Below are positions 29,733 through 39,226 of a stretch of DNA of 47,364 nt, in pieces. The position numbers and the translations under genes were made by a program. The notes below the pieces were generated by a model. The model did no database searches, was not told the DNA's origin, and saw only the letters and a list, made by a program, of their open reading frames with translations. Position 1 is the first letter of the stretch. Each line of letters begins with the position of its first letter. Source of the DNA: an uncultured Bacillota bacterium (GTDB taxonomy: Bacteria; Bacillota_I; Bacilli_A; RF39; UBA660); the NCBI GenBank assembly GCA_947165005.1, contig CAMUYN010000006.1, positions 1 through 47,364 of the forward strand, in the 5' to 3' direction.

Positions 29733-31028
29733 CTATTTAAAATCTTTTAAAAGATTCTTCATTTCATTCTCATCTTCAATAGTAATGTCTTCTTTTTCTA
29801 TTTCTTTACCAAACCAAGTCGGTATAATTCCTTCAGTCTTTTTGTTATATGACTTAGATCCACTACTCTTCTTCTTAGATTCTTTTAACGCTTGATTCAT
29901 TGCTTCTTCAGCAGTTTCTATATTAAGCCTCTTCCATTGACCCGCAATTGTTTCTATAAAATTCTTGTTTAGCTTATTATTATTCACCATTAATGCATAA
30001 TCAAGTAATACGTTGATTACTGCAGGTTGAAGTTCTAAATCTAATCTTAAATTCTCTATTAGTTTTAAATCTCTATCTGTAGGTTTTGCCCCATTATTTT
30101 TACTTTTTAAGAAATTATATGGAGATGTAGTCTCAAAAGTATAAATAAGCTTTGCTCTTTTTGAATCTTTACCAATAGGACTTCTTAAATATTCTGGTTG
30201 ATTTTGAAATATTAAAGATGGCAATTTACCGCTATTCTGATATTGATAATAATTTCTAGCATTTTTTCTTAATAATGTTTTATCAATCATATTCTTAGAA
30301 TTTAAAGAACTTAATATAATATTCTTTAATTCATCTATCTCTAAATTATATATCCAAGCTATATCATTTATTAGTTTTTTAACATCTTTAGTAAATGTCT
30401 TTTCGTTGATAGTTTCTTTAGGCATAGAACTAATTAAATATTCAAAATCTATTATATTTTCTATACTTATTCCTAGTGCATTACATGATTTAACATTCTG
30501 AATATTATTTTCAAAAGTAGTACTTGGAGTACTAGAAAAAATGTCAGTAAATTCTTTAGTTATATCCTCATAATCATTTAAATTGATTCTAGGTATTTTA
30601 AAATAATTTGTTATTCTTTGATATTCATTTTTACCTACTGAATTATATAAAACTATGTTTAATATAGGATGTGAAAAAAATTCACTTGCTGAAATAGGTG
30701 AAAATAATTGATATACATAATTATTCGAATCTTCTCTCTCTTTAAAAAATGTTTTAAGTAACCCAATTGCCTCTAATTTTTCTCTTGCACTAACAATTCT
30801 TTCTAAAGGCATGCTCATAGATGTCATTAAATGATGATGATTTTCTTCAATACTCATAAATTCATTTTTATCTAAATCCATCCATAAAGTAAAAAACAAA
30901 TTAATAGAATCTGATCCTATTATTGGTTGATAAAGCATAGTCAATATTTTTCTATCATTTTCAGTTAATATTGTTTTATTTATTACAGTATATGTATCTG
31001 CTGGAAGAATATTAACCATACTTATCAC
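29733..31028 (-). CDS. dnaB: Replication initiation/membrane attachment protein DnaB (DnaD/DnaB family)
   Basis: LPADTYTVINK, ILTMLYQPIIGSDSINLF; adjacent to dnaI. Confidence 0.88.
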   Translation of the reverse strand: MISMVNILPADTYTVINKTILTENDRKILTMLYQPIIGSDSINLFFTLWMDLDKNEFMSIEENHHHLMTSMSMPLERIVSAREKLEAIGLLKTFFKEREDSNNYVYQLFSPISASEFFSHPILNIVLYNSVGKNEYQRITNYFKIPRINLNDYEDITKEFTDIFSSTPSTTFENNIQNVKSCNALGISIENIIDFEYLISSMPKETINEKTFTKDVKKLINDIAWIYNLEIDELKNIILSSLNSKNMIDKTLLRKNARNYYQYQNSGKLPSLIFQNQPEYLRSPIGKDSKRAKLIYTFETTSPYNFLKSKNNGAKPTDRDLKLIENLRLDLELQPAVINVLLDYALMVNNNKLNKNFIETIAGQWKRLNIETAEEAMNQALKESKKKSSGSKSYNKKTEGIIPTWFGKEIEKEDITIEDENEMKNLLKDFK

Positions 31029-31083
31029 CTCTATAGTATCATTATAAAATAATTACGAATTGACTTCAATAAAAATATAAAAA

Positions 31084-31106
31084 AAAATAGAGTAAAACCC
31101 TATTTT
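31084..31106 (-). terminator. yneF terminator
   Basis: AAAATAG...CTATTTT with T-run on the minus strand. Confidence 0.7.
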
Positions 31107-31309
31107 ACATTGTTCATTGCCTTCATCATTTGATTAATCTGTTTTTGAGTTGGAGTTCTCCCCATTTGACTCATCATAATTTTAATCATTTGTTCATTTA
31201 TAGGTGGATTTTTCTTAAGATATCTTTGCATAAAAAATCTTGCTAGAAAAAAACCAATTACTGCTCCTCCTAATACGCCAAGGCCAACTAATAATAGATC
31301 ATGTAACAT
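31100..31309 (-). CDS. yneF: UPF0154 family protein YneF
   Basis: [39 protein letters not shown]; start reset to MLHDLL behind GGAGGG. Confidence 0.92.
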   Translation of the reverse strand: MLHDLLLVGLGVLGGAVIGFFLARFFMQRYLKKNPPINEQMIKIMMSQMGRTPTQKQINQMMKAMNNVK

Positions 31310-31344
31310 TATCATCCCTCCATTAACAATTATAATAAAATTAG

Positions 31345-31776
31345 CTAATATAAGCAAGATATTTTATTATTAAAATCTCTTATATAAAAATAATCTTTAT
31401 AATTAAAATCAATAACAAATAAATCTTTATCTACCATAAATATATCTTTAAAAAATGTACTAATATTATTAGAACATATTATCTTTATATATGTTTTATT
31501 TATAATCATTATACTTTTTTCTTTATCATTTTTTAATTCATGCCATTTATTGTTTTTTTTATAATAAAAATCATTAATATGCTTTTTAATAATATAAGCA
31601 TCTATCATATCTCTATTTATAGGTATAATTATCTTCCTATATATATTTATTGCCTTTTTACTTTCACTAGCATCAAGATTATTAATTCTATTTAAAATCT
31701 TGTATATATTACATGTCTTTCTATTATAAATAGTACTACAGCCATTATTAATTTTAAATATATAAAACGTTCTCAT
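31345..31776 (-). CDS. Candidate SirA (YneE)-like protein
   Basis: Sits between a tkt-like gene and yneF as sirA does in B. subtilis; [14 protein letters not shown] resembles the SirA C-terminus from memory. Confidence 0.5.
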   Translation of the reverse strand: MRTFYIFKINNGCSTIYNRKTCNIYKILNRINNLDASESKKAINIYRKIIIPINRDMIDAYIIKKHINDFYYKKNNKWHELKNDKEKSIMIINKTYIKIICSNNISTFFKDIFMVDKDLFVIDFNYKDYFYIRDFNNKISCLY

Positions 31777-31824
31777 TCTATCACCTATTAATATAATAAA
31801 TGGTAATAATTAAAAAAAATGTCA

Positions 31825-31850
31825 AAAAAAGTTTACTTAAGTAAACTTTT
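31825..31850 (-). terminator. Intrinsic terminator
   Basis: AAAAGTTTACTTAAGTAAACTTTT. Confidence 0.7.
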
Positions 31851-33824
31851 AATTTTTTCTATCATTGTATTTAAATCTAAATTCATATACTTTAATACAT
31901 CTTCTTTTGATGCACATATACCAAATTTGTTAATAGTGAATAAATAATCTGAACTTGGAACAAACTTTTCAAATCCGAAATTACTACCATATTCTATTAC
32001 AAATATAGGAATATTTCTTGGAAATAATTCTTGCTTATATGAATCTGGTTGTAAATTATATAATTCCATACAAGGCATACTAACTACTCTTGAATCTATT
32101 CCTTCTTGTAATAATTTTACTTGAAGTGATTTTGCAACTTGTACTTCTGATCCTGTAGCAAGAATAACTAATCTAGGACTTACTTTTTCTTTCCCAGCAA
32201 CGTAAGCACCTTTTAGAACACCTTCTTTAGATGTTCCTTGCTCTGCCTTAATCTCAGTTTTAGGAAGTGATATAACTGATGGAATTTTAGCTTTTAATAT
32301 TATATTCCAAGTTCCTATTACTTCTTTTATATCAGCAGGTCTAAATACATATAAATTAGGAATAGATCTTAATGTAGATAATTCGTATATTGGTTGATAT
32401 ATTGGTCCATCATTCCCTACTGTTACTGAATCATGAGTAAAAATATATGTAACAGGTAAACTCATAAGTGCACTCATTTTAATTGATGGTAATAGTTTAC
32501 TTGAATATGACATATATGTAGATACAAATGGTCTAAATCCTGATATTGCAAGTCCATTAGCAACAGATCCCATAACAAGATTTCTACCACCAAAGATAAT
32601 ATTTTTTCCTGATAAATTTTCTGGCAATAAATCCCCTTTATTATCTAAATATGTTCTAGTTGAACTAAATAAATTAGCACTTCCACCAATATAATTATAA
32701 ACATTATCAGAAATGACATTCATAACTTTATGATTACTTTCTCTTAACAATTCCTTATTATCATAATCAATTGGAATATCGATAGAAAATAAATCAAAAT
32801 TTATTTCATTTCTTTCAATATTAACTATTTCATTTAATTGTTCTGGTGTTAAAACAGATTTATAATCATTAAATACTTTCTTCCATTCATCAAAAATTTT
32901 ATTTCCCCTATTTACCACTTGATCTCTCATATATGATGCTGGTTCTTTTAACATAGTAAATGGTATATCTCCTGCACCAGTTTTCTTTTTAAAATCATCT
33001 AATTCAGGTTTAGATATAGGATCTTCAAATAAAGTATTAGATCCTTTACTACTTAATCCATCTCCAATAGTTGTTTTTACCATAATTAGAGTTGGTCTAT
33101 TAATATCTTGTTTTGCTTTTTTTATTGCACTAGATAATTCAGATACAGAATTACCATTATTAACATATATAGTACCCCATCCAAGTGAAGAGAATCTAGA
33201 TAATGTATTATCATGGAAAGTTCTAATTAAATCTCCATCTTGTGTAGTTCCGGATGCATCCCAAATAACTATTAGCTTTCCCAATTTATAATTTCCAGCA
33301 AATGATGCAGCTTCAAAATTAACTCCATCCATTATTTCTTCATCATCAATTAAAACATAAGTATAATAATCAAATAATTTAGGAAGATGTACTTTATCAA
33401 AAAGACCTTTACTTTTATAATTATATTTTGACTCATAAATTTTTTCTGCTAACGCAATTCCAGTAGCAGATGCAAATCCTTCAGAAGGAAAACCTGTAGA
33501 AATATCTATTCCTGGTGTACCAATCGTAGCAGTTGCAGGAAGTTTTCCATTTAACTTTCTATATGACTTTAAATCCTCTATTAAAAGTGGATAACCACAC
33601 AAAAACATAGTTGCATACAATACTTCTGAAGCATTTTTCGAACTTAAAACAAACCTATCTCTATTTATCCAATCATTCGCTGATGGATTAACATTTAAAA
33701 ATTTAGTAAATAATGTATATAGAATTGGTGCTGAAGTCATAGAAATACCCGGATGACCTGCACCAGTATTCATAATCATATCAAGTGCTAAATTTTTAAT
33801 TACATTTATAGCTTTTTGATCCAT
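31833..33824 (-). CDS. Transketolase-family protein, probable pseudoenzyme
   Basis: Full-length fold similarity (NTGAGHPG, RDRFVLSS, THDSVTVGNDGPIYQP, FRPADIKEV) with catalytic motifs altered. Confidence 0.88.
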   Translation of the reverse strand: MDQKAINVIKNLALDMIMNTGAGHPGISMTSAPILYTLFTKFLNVNPSANDWINRDRFVLSSKNASEVLYATMFLCGYPLLIEDLKSYRKLNGKLPATATIGTPGIDISTGFPSEGFASATGIALAEKIYESKYNYKSKGLFDKVHLPKLFDYYTYVLIDDEEIMDGVNFEAASFAGNYKLGKLIVIWDASGTTQDGDLIRTFHDNTLSRFSSLGWGTIYVNNGNSVSELSSAIKKAKQDINRPTLIMVKTTIGDGLSSKGSNTLFEDPISKPELDDFKKKTGAGDIPFTMLKEPASYMRDQVVNRGNKIFDEWKKVFNDYKSVLTPEQLNEIVNIERNEINFDLFSIDIPIDYDNKELLRESNHKVMNVISDNVYNYIGGSANLFSSTRTYLDNKGDLLPENLSGKNIIFGGRNLVMGSVANGLAISGFRPFVSTYMSYSSKLLPSIKMSALMSLPVTYIFTHDSVTVGNDGPIYQPIYELSTLRSIPNLYVFRPADIKEVIGTWNIILKAKIPSVISLPKTEIKAEQGTSKEGVLKGAYVAGKEKVSPRLVILATGSEVQVAKSLQVKLLQEGIDSRVVSMPCMELYNLQPDSYKQELFPRNIPIFVIEYGSNFGFEKFVPSSDYLFTINKFGICASKEDVLKYMNLDLNTMIEKIKSLLK

Positions 33825-33891
33825 ACATATCTCCCTTATTCTTTTATATTAATAATTATAACAAAAAAAAACAAATAAATAAATACAAAAT

Positions 33892-33914
33892 AAAAAAACT
33901 ATATAAAATAGTTT
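33892..33914 (-). terminator. Intrinsic terminator
   Basis: Minus strand AACTAT-tttat-ATAGTTTTTTT next to the stop of the 50-aa gene. Confidence 0.6.
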
Positions 33915-34065
33915 AGTCATAATTAGATATAGAATAATTATAATTACCTGCAACTGAGGTACTTGAAATAGATTCATTATCTATTTTGCTAACCCCAAAA
34001 GCCAATGTCACTACAAATATAACTCCAATCAAATATACTAAAACTAATTCTACTAATCTTTTCAT
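33913..34065 (-). CDS. 50-aa single-TM peptide divergent from lexA, candidate SOS effector
   Basis: MKRLVELVLVYLIGVIFVVTLAFGVSKIDNESISSTSVAGNYNYSISNYD*; GAGAGGT upstream; promoter with LexA-type operator. Confidence 0.75.
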   Translation of the reverse strand: MKRLVELVLVYLIGVIFVVTLAFGVSKIDNESISSTSVAGNYNYSISNYD

Positions 34066-34086
34066 ACCTCTCACCTCTTGATTACA

Positions 34087-34115
34087 ATTTTATACCGAAC
34101 ACTTGTATGTGTCAA
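34087..34115 (-). promoter_or_regulatory. Promoter of the 50-aa gene with SOS box in the spacer
   Basis: -35 TTGACA (34110-34115), 17-nt spacer, -10 TAAAAT (34087-34092); CGAACACTTGTATG at 34096-34109 fills the spacer. Confidence 0.75.
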
Positions 34116-34133
34116 TAATACTTATTAATTTTT

Positions 34134-34173
34134 CATACATTTGTTTGACAAAGTGTAAAATATATGTTATTAT
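34134..34173 (+). promoter_or_regulatory. lexA promoter with SOS box overlapping the -35
   Basis: CATACATTTGTTTG at 34134-34147; TTGACA (34145-34150), 17 nt, TATTAT (34168-34173). Confidence 0.75.
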
Positions 34174-34197
34174 CATATTAGATAAGGAGGAATATAT

Positions 34198-34809
34198 ATG
34201 GAAGAACTTACAAGAAAGCAAGCAATAGTATTAGATTTTCTCAAAAAAAGTATTGCAAAAAATGGCTATCCACCTACAGTTAGAGAAATATGTAAAGCAC
34301 TTGATTTATCATCCCCTGCTACAGTGCAAACACATTTAAATATTCTAGAACAAAAAAAATACATAAAAAAGGGAGACTCAAAGAATAGAGCAATAGAGTT
34401 ATTAGTAGATAATGAATACGAAGAAAAAGAAGTTATTGATGTACCGCTTCTTGGAACTGTTACTGCTGGTACACCTATTGAAGCTATCGAAATGCCAGAT
34501 GAATTCTTTACATTACCATCTTATTTAATTCCAAATAAAAAAGAAGTATTTACATTAAGGGTTGATGGTACATCTATGATCAACGCAGGAATTCATAGTG
34601 GTGATATAGTTATAGTTCAAAGACAAGAAACTGCAAATAACGGTGATATAGTTGTAGCAATGACTGACGAACATGAAGTTACGCTTAAAACTTTTTATAA
34701 AGAAGATGGATATTTTAGATTACAACCAGAAAATGATACTATGGCACCAATTATATTAGATAAAGTTTATATAGTTGGAAAAGCAATTGGTTTGTATAGA
34801 AAATTATAA
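34198..34809 (+). CDS. lexA: LexA repressor
   Basis: Winged HTH YPPTVREICKALDLSSPATVQTHL; cleavage TAG; DGTSM Ser; Lys in EVTLKTF. Confidence 0.97.
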   Translation: MEELTRKQAIVLDFLKKSIAKNGYPPTVREICKALDLSSPATVQTHLNILEQKKYIKKGDSKNRAIELLVDNEYEEKEVIDVPLLGTVTAGTPIEAIEMPDEFFTLPSYLIPNKKEVFTLRVDGTSMINAGIHSGDIVIVQRQETANNGDIVVAMTDEHEVTLKTFYKEDGYFRLQPENDTMAPIILDKVYIVGKAIGLYRKL

Positions 34810-34810
34810 T

Positions 34811-34838
34811 AAAGGAACTTACAATGTAAGTTCCTTTT
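34811..34838 (+). terminator. lexA terminator
   Basis: GGAACTTAC-aat-GTAAGTTCC-TTTT. Confidence 0.85.
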
Positions 34839-34894
34839 ATCTATATAAACACAAATTTGTGTATAATATATTATATGTATAAATGATAATATTA

Positions 34895-35353
34895 TTAATC
34901 TTTTTTAGTCAAATATTTTATATAAGCTTTAATTAGGTCTTCATCCATTAAATCTTCCGATTTAATAAGTTTTCTTTTAGTTTCACTACTTAATCTATCA
35001 TATTCTTGATTTTGTATTTTTTCTTGAAGTTCTCATTTATTCAAGTTATTATTTATAGTTGAATCAATATAATAAATAATTTCATCCTCATTTTTAAGCG
35101 ACAACAACTGTATGTAATGACTCCAACTCAATTTTGACACCAATGGTGTCAATTTTTCACTCTTAAATACTTCATAAAATTTTCTCATTCTATATAATGT
35201 TCATTCATTATATTTCTTACCAACTTCAATCATCAATTTTTCTGAATACTGTTTAATTATATTTTTACCATATTTATTTTTGGCAAAGTCTTTGGATTTA
35301 TCATATATTTCACATTTTATTAAGTTTTTCTTTATCTCATCATAATAATTCAT
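34895..35353 (-). pseudogene. DUF1016-N (YhcG-like) fragment with two in-frame TGA codons
   Basis: One frame reads MNYYDEIKK...VGKKYNE[TGA]TLYRMRKFYEVF...LSWSHYIQLLSLKNEDEIIYYI...NLNK[TGA]ELQEKIQNQEYDRL...YLTKKD*; TGAs at 35201-35203 and 35033-35035. Confidence 0.75.
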
Positions 35354-35366
35354 ATTATACTCCTTT

Positions 35367-37304
35367 CTACGGACTACAAGTCTCAATTTTTAACTTATTA
35401 TTTCTAATCTTAAGCATAATGCTACCATCCTCGTCTGTTCTATATATTTTTGAATCACTCAAATTACTTAATACCTCTTTATTTGGATGACCATATCTAT
35501 TATTTTTACCAACACTAATTATGGAATATTTTGGATTTATTTCATCTATAAATTCTTTGCCACTACTTGTCTTACTTCCATGATGACCTACTTTTAGTAC
35601 GTCTATATTATTTATATTGTATTTGTCTAGAATATCTTTCTCTTTATCTATTCCAGCATCCCCCATAAACATAAATTTATATCCATTAATTTCCGTATAA
35701 ATAACATTAGAATTATCATTTTCATTATCATATTCTTTGGTTTGTAAAAAATATAGTTTATTATTATCTATGTTTAATTCTTTAATACAGGAATAATATT
35801 TAATATTCTTTTTATCTAAAACTTTGATAAGTTCATTTTCCAAATCATTATATTCACCGCAATTAAATATAACTTTTTTTACTTTAAAATTATTAACCAA
35901 ATTAATAGCTTCTCCCATATGATCAAAGTCTCCATGAGTAAGAATAAGATAATCTATTTTTTTAACACCAATTGATTTAAAAAAATTTGTATTATTTTTA
36001 GAAATAGAGTTATTATAATAGCTACCTCCAGTATCTATTAAAATATTATTATTTTTATATCGTATGAGACTACTATCCCCTTGCTTAACATCAATAAAGT
36101 ATACTTTTGGATAAATCATGTATATACCTATAAAATAGAATATTAATATAGTAAGTATATTAATAAATATCTTATATTTATATTTAGAAAACAAGATTAA
36201 ATAATAAATAATAATTAATACTAATGGAATTTTACTAAAACTAAAAGTAAATATCTTTACATTATCTAAGGTTAAACAAAAGTTTTCAAACAGATTTGTT
36301 ATCTTAAATAATATACTATCTATTGGTAATATTAAAGAAATAATTGTTAAAGGATATATTATAAAACCTACTATTGGTATTAGAAATATATTAATTAATA
36401 CGGATAAAAAATTAATACTATAATTATTGTTTATCACTAGTGGGATTGATGTTATAAAGGTAACAAGAGATACTCTAACAATATTATTACATTTAAAAAC
36501 TATTATTGAATACGTAATTAAAAATGAAAATATATAACTTAGATCAAATAAATAATATGGATTAATTATTAATAATAAATATGCTAATAATATTAATCTA
36601 TCTTCTGAAGGTATTTCTAATTTATATTTTTTATTAACATTTGAAAATAAAAAACTTAGACTAGCCCTTATAGTGGATATACCAAAATTAGTTAAGAACA
36701 AAAATAAAATTAAGAATAAATATATATAAATATTATTTAGTTTCATTTTTTTAAATATATATATAATTAAACTTATATGTAAACCAGATAAACTAAATGC
36801 ATGTATTATACCCAATTCATTAAATAAATCTTTATCTAATTCAGATTTATCGCCTAGTACAAATATTTTTAAATACTTTTTAGACTTATAATTATTAATC
36901 CTTTTGTATAAATCATTCTTAAAACTATAAAAGATGTTACTATTCTTCTTTATAATTTTAATATCATTAGCATTCATTGATAAATATATCTTTTTTCTAT
37001 ATAAATATTCTCTATAATTAAATAGATTAAAAACAGTATTATTTCTAGGATAATATAAATCTCCTTTAACTAAGATATAATCATTTAATTCTACTTTAGG
37101 ATTATTTATATAGACAATTATTCTTTCTTTTGATTTTACTTCAATACTATTTGCATTTACTTTTCTTACAAAACCATATATTTCCTTTTCATTAATATCT
37201 ATTTTCAAATTATGCTTATATGTTTTAACAAAAATAAATGATAATATAATTATGATTAATAAGATTAACTTATTATATTTCAATATTATCTTTAATTTTT
37301 TCAT
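35367..37304 (-). CDS. comEC: ComEC/Rec2 DNA uptake channel
   Basis: Multi-TM, HAFSLSGLHISL, metallo-beta-lactamase-like LTHGDFDHMGEA and VGHHGSKTSS. Confidence 0.93.
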   Translation of the reverse strand: MKKLKIILKYNKLILLIIIILSFIFVKTYKHNLKIDINEKEIYGFVRKVNANSIEVKSKERIIVYINNPKVELNDYILVKGDLYYPRNNTVFNLFNYREYLYRKKIYLSMNANDIKIIKKNSNIFYSFKNDLYKRINNYKSKKYLKIFVLGDKSELDKDLFNELGIIHAFSLSGLHISLIIYIFKKMKLNNIYIYLFLILFLFLTNFGISTIRASLSFLFSNVNKKYKLEIPSEDRLILLAYLLLIINPYYLFDLSYIFSFLITYSIIVFKCNNIVRVSLVTFITSIPLVINNNYSINFLSVLINIFLIPIVGFIIYPLTIISLILPIDSILFKITNLFENFCLTLDNVKIFTFSFSKIPLVLIIIYYLILFSKYKYKIFINILTILIFYFIGIYMIYPKVYFIDVKQGDSSLIRYKNNNILIDTGGSYYNNSISKNNTNFFKSIGVKKIDYLILTHGDFDHMGEAINLVNNFKVKKVIFNCGEYNDLENELIKVLDKKNIKYYSCIKELNIDNNKLYFLQTKEYDNENDNSNVIYTEINGYKFMFMGDAGIDKEKDILDKYNINNIDVLKVGHHGSKTSSGKEFIDEINPKYSIISVGKNNRYGHPNKEVLSNLSDSKIYRTDEDGSIMLKIRNNKLKIETCSP

Positions 37305-37905
37305 ATAGAGAGTCCCCTATACCATCTACTTTTTTTATATCTTCAATAGTTTCAAATTTTGATTTATTTCTATATTCGATAATTTTATCTGCTTTTGATG
37401 AGCCTATACTAGGTAAAGATTCTAATTCTTCTTTTGATGCACTATTAATATTAATCTTACCCTCTATACTAGAATTATTAACTTTTAAGCATGCATCATT
37501 ATCATCATCAGGGCATATTATCTTCTTCTCTACTTCCTTGATAATAGTTTTATTAGGAATTAGTTTTTCTTTATAACTCTTCATTTCTTCTTTAGTATAA
37601 ATAATAATATACATTTCATCTTCAACCTTTTTACTCAAATTTAATACACTAGTATCTGCTTGATCGGTTAAATCCCCAGCCTCTTTAATTACATCAATTA
37701 TGCGTGAATCATAATCCATTTCATATACTCCAGGATTATTAATTGCTCCTTTTATATCCACATAAACTGTACTTTTTTCTTTTTTTATAGATTCAGTTTT
37801 TTCTGATGCAGAAGCACTTGTACCATCAAAGATACAATAAATTGTAATACCAAACAAAACAAATAGAATGATAAAACTAAATATATTTAATACTTTTTTT
37901 CGCAT
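37273..37905 (-). CDS. comEA: ComEA helix-hairpin-helix DNA-binding protein
   Basis: SLBB-like NNPGVYEMDYDSRIIDVIKEAG; INSASKEELESLPSIGSSKADKIIEYR; start reset to MRKKVLN behind AGGAGGTG. Confidence 0.93.
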   Translation of the reverse strand: MRKKVLNIFSFIILFVLFGITIYCIFDGTSASASEKTESIKKEKSTVYVDIKGAINNPGVYEMDYDSRIIDVIKEAGDLTDQADTSVLNLSKKVEDEMYIIIYTKEEMKSYKEKLIPNKTIIKEVEKKIICPDDDNDACLKVNNSSIEGKININSASKEELESLPSIGSSKADKIIEYRNKSKFETIEDIKKVDGIGDSLYEKIKDNIEI

Positions 37906-37950
37906 AAAAAAACACCTCCTAATTAATATATTCGCAATTAAAGAAGTGTT
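37906..37950 (-). terminator. Hairpin plus T-run overlapping the comEA Shine-Dalgarno
   Basis: AACACTTCTT pairs along 10 bp (with G-U) to AGGAGGTGTT, then a T-run to the ATG. Confidence 0.55.
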
Positions 37951-37963
37951 TTCCCCCATTTTT

Positions 37964-39106
37964 TTAATTATTTAATACTTTTTTTTGTGCTTCATTATAA
38001 TTTTCTATAGAAATACGCTGAATTATAGCAAGAGAAATTGCTAGAGTTAAAGCAAATGATCCACCATATGATAAGAATGGTAACGGAACACCAGTTAATG
38101 GTAGAATTCCTAATACTCCGACTAAATTTATTACAACATGCAAAAATATATACGAAGCTACTCCATAACATATTAGTGCACTTCCTATATTAGTGCATCT
38201 CTTTGCTTGATATAAAATTCTATATATTATTAACATATACACCAGCACAATGATAATCCCAGGTATTAAACCAAATTCCTCAACAATAATTGGAAAAATA
38301 AAATCAGTATATGCTTCTGGTAAATATAAAAATTTTTGCATTGAATTTCCCGGTGATATACTAAATAATTTACCATTATTAATAGCAATATATCCATTAC
38401 ACACTTGGAACCCAGTAGATTCTTGATATCTTGTACAAGGTTCTAAAAAGTTAAATCTATCTAATTGTGTTTTTGTTAAAATATTTACTCCAAATACTTT
38501 CAAAAGTAAAATTGTAAGCAATATACAAGCTCCAATTATAAGTACTTTAAATTTATTTTGTTTGGAAACAGGTGATATAAAAAATAATATTATAGTTACT
38601 AAAAATAGTATTAATCCTGTTCCACCATCGGGTTGTAAAAAAGTTAATAGTGTAACAACTGCCCCAGCCGCTAAAGGAATAATCGATGGAATAAAACCAT
38701 TTAATAATTTTTGATTTGCTTTATAATATACTCCAGTAAAAATAATAATTACTAATTTAGCCATTTCACTAGGTTGAAATCCAAATGGTCCAATATATAT
38801 CCAACTCTTTGCGCCATTACTATATTCTCCAAAAAAACATAGATATATAAGAAATGCTACAATTGCTATATAAACTGGAATAACAATTTTTTTATATTTT
38901 TTAGTGGGAACAAATATAGTAAAAACAGATGCAAAAAAACTAATAATTAGTATAACTAATTGTTTATAAAAGAACTTATTATTTGTACCATAATCTATAA
39001 AAGATCTCATACTAGATGCATCAAGTATCATGAATAATCCAAATACAAACATAATAATTGATACAATTAATAAAATTTTATCCATCTTATTAAATAGTCT
39101 ACTCAT
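37964..39106 (-). CDS. FtsW/RodA/SpoVE family SEDS protein
   Basis: Polytopic; FGFQPSEMAK, FLQPDGGTGL, PLPFLSYGGS. Confidence 0.93.
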   Translation of the reverse strand: MSRLFNKMDKILLIVSIIMFVFGLFMILDASSMRSFIDYGTNNKFFYKQLVILIISFFASVFTIFVPTKKYKKIVIPVYIAIVAFLIYLCFFGEYSNGAKSWIYIGPFGFQPSEMAKLVIIIFTGVYYKANQKLLNGFIPSIIPLAAGAVVTLLTFLQPDGGTGLILFLVTIILFFISPVSKQNKFKVLIIGACILLTILLLKVFGVNILTKTQLDRFNFLEPCTRYQESTGFQVCNGYIAINNGKLFSISPGNSMQKFLYLPEAYTDFIFPIIVEEFGLIPGIIIVLVYMLIIYRILYQAKRCTNIGSALICYGVASYIFLHVVINLVGVLGILPLTGVPLPFLSYGGSFALTLAISLAIIQRISIENYNEAQKKVLNN

Positions 39107-39226
39107 TTTATCATTCCTAACTAGAATAATATTATCATAATTTAAGTTTTTAAACTATATATAGGTCATTTAAATAACACTTTATTTACAAGAAAGAATA
39201 ATATATATTAAAAAGGAGGTATATTT

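Noticed and set aside
34895-35353. Prophage or restriction island around the DUF1016-like gene
   Set aside because: No integrase, methyltransferase or phage structural gene nearby; it lies between lexA and comEC
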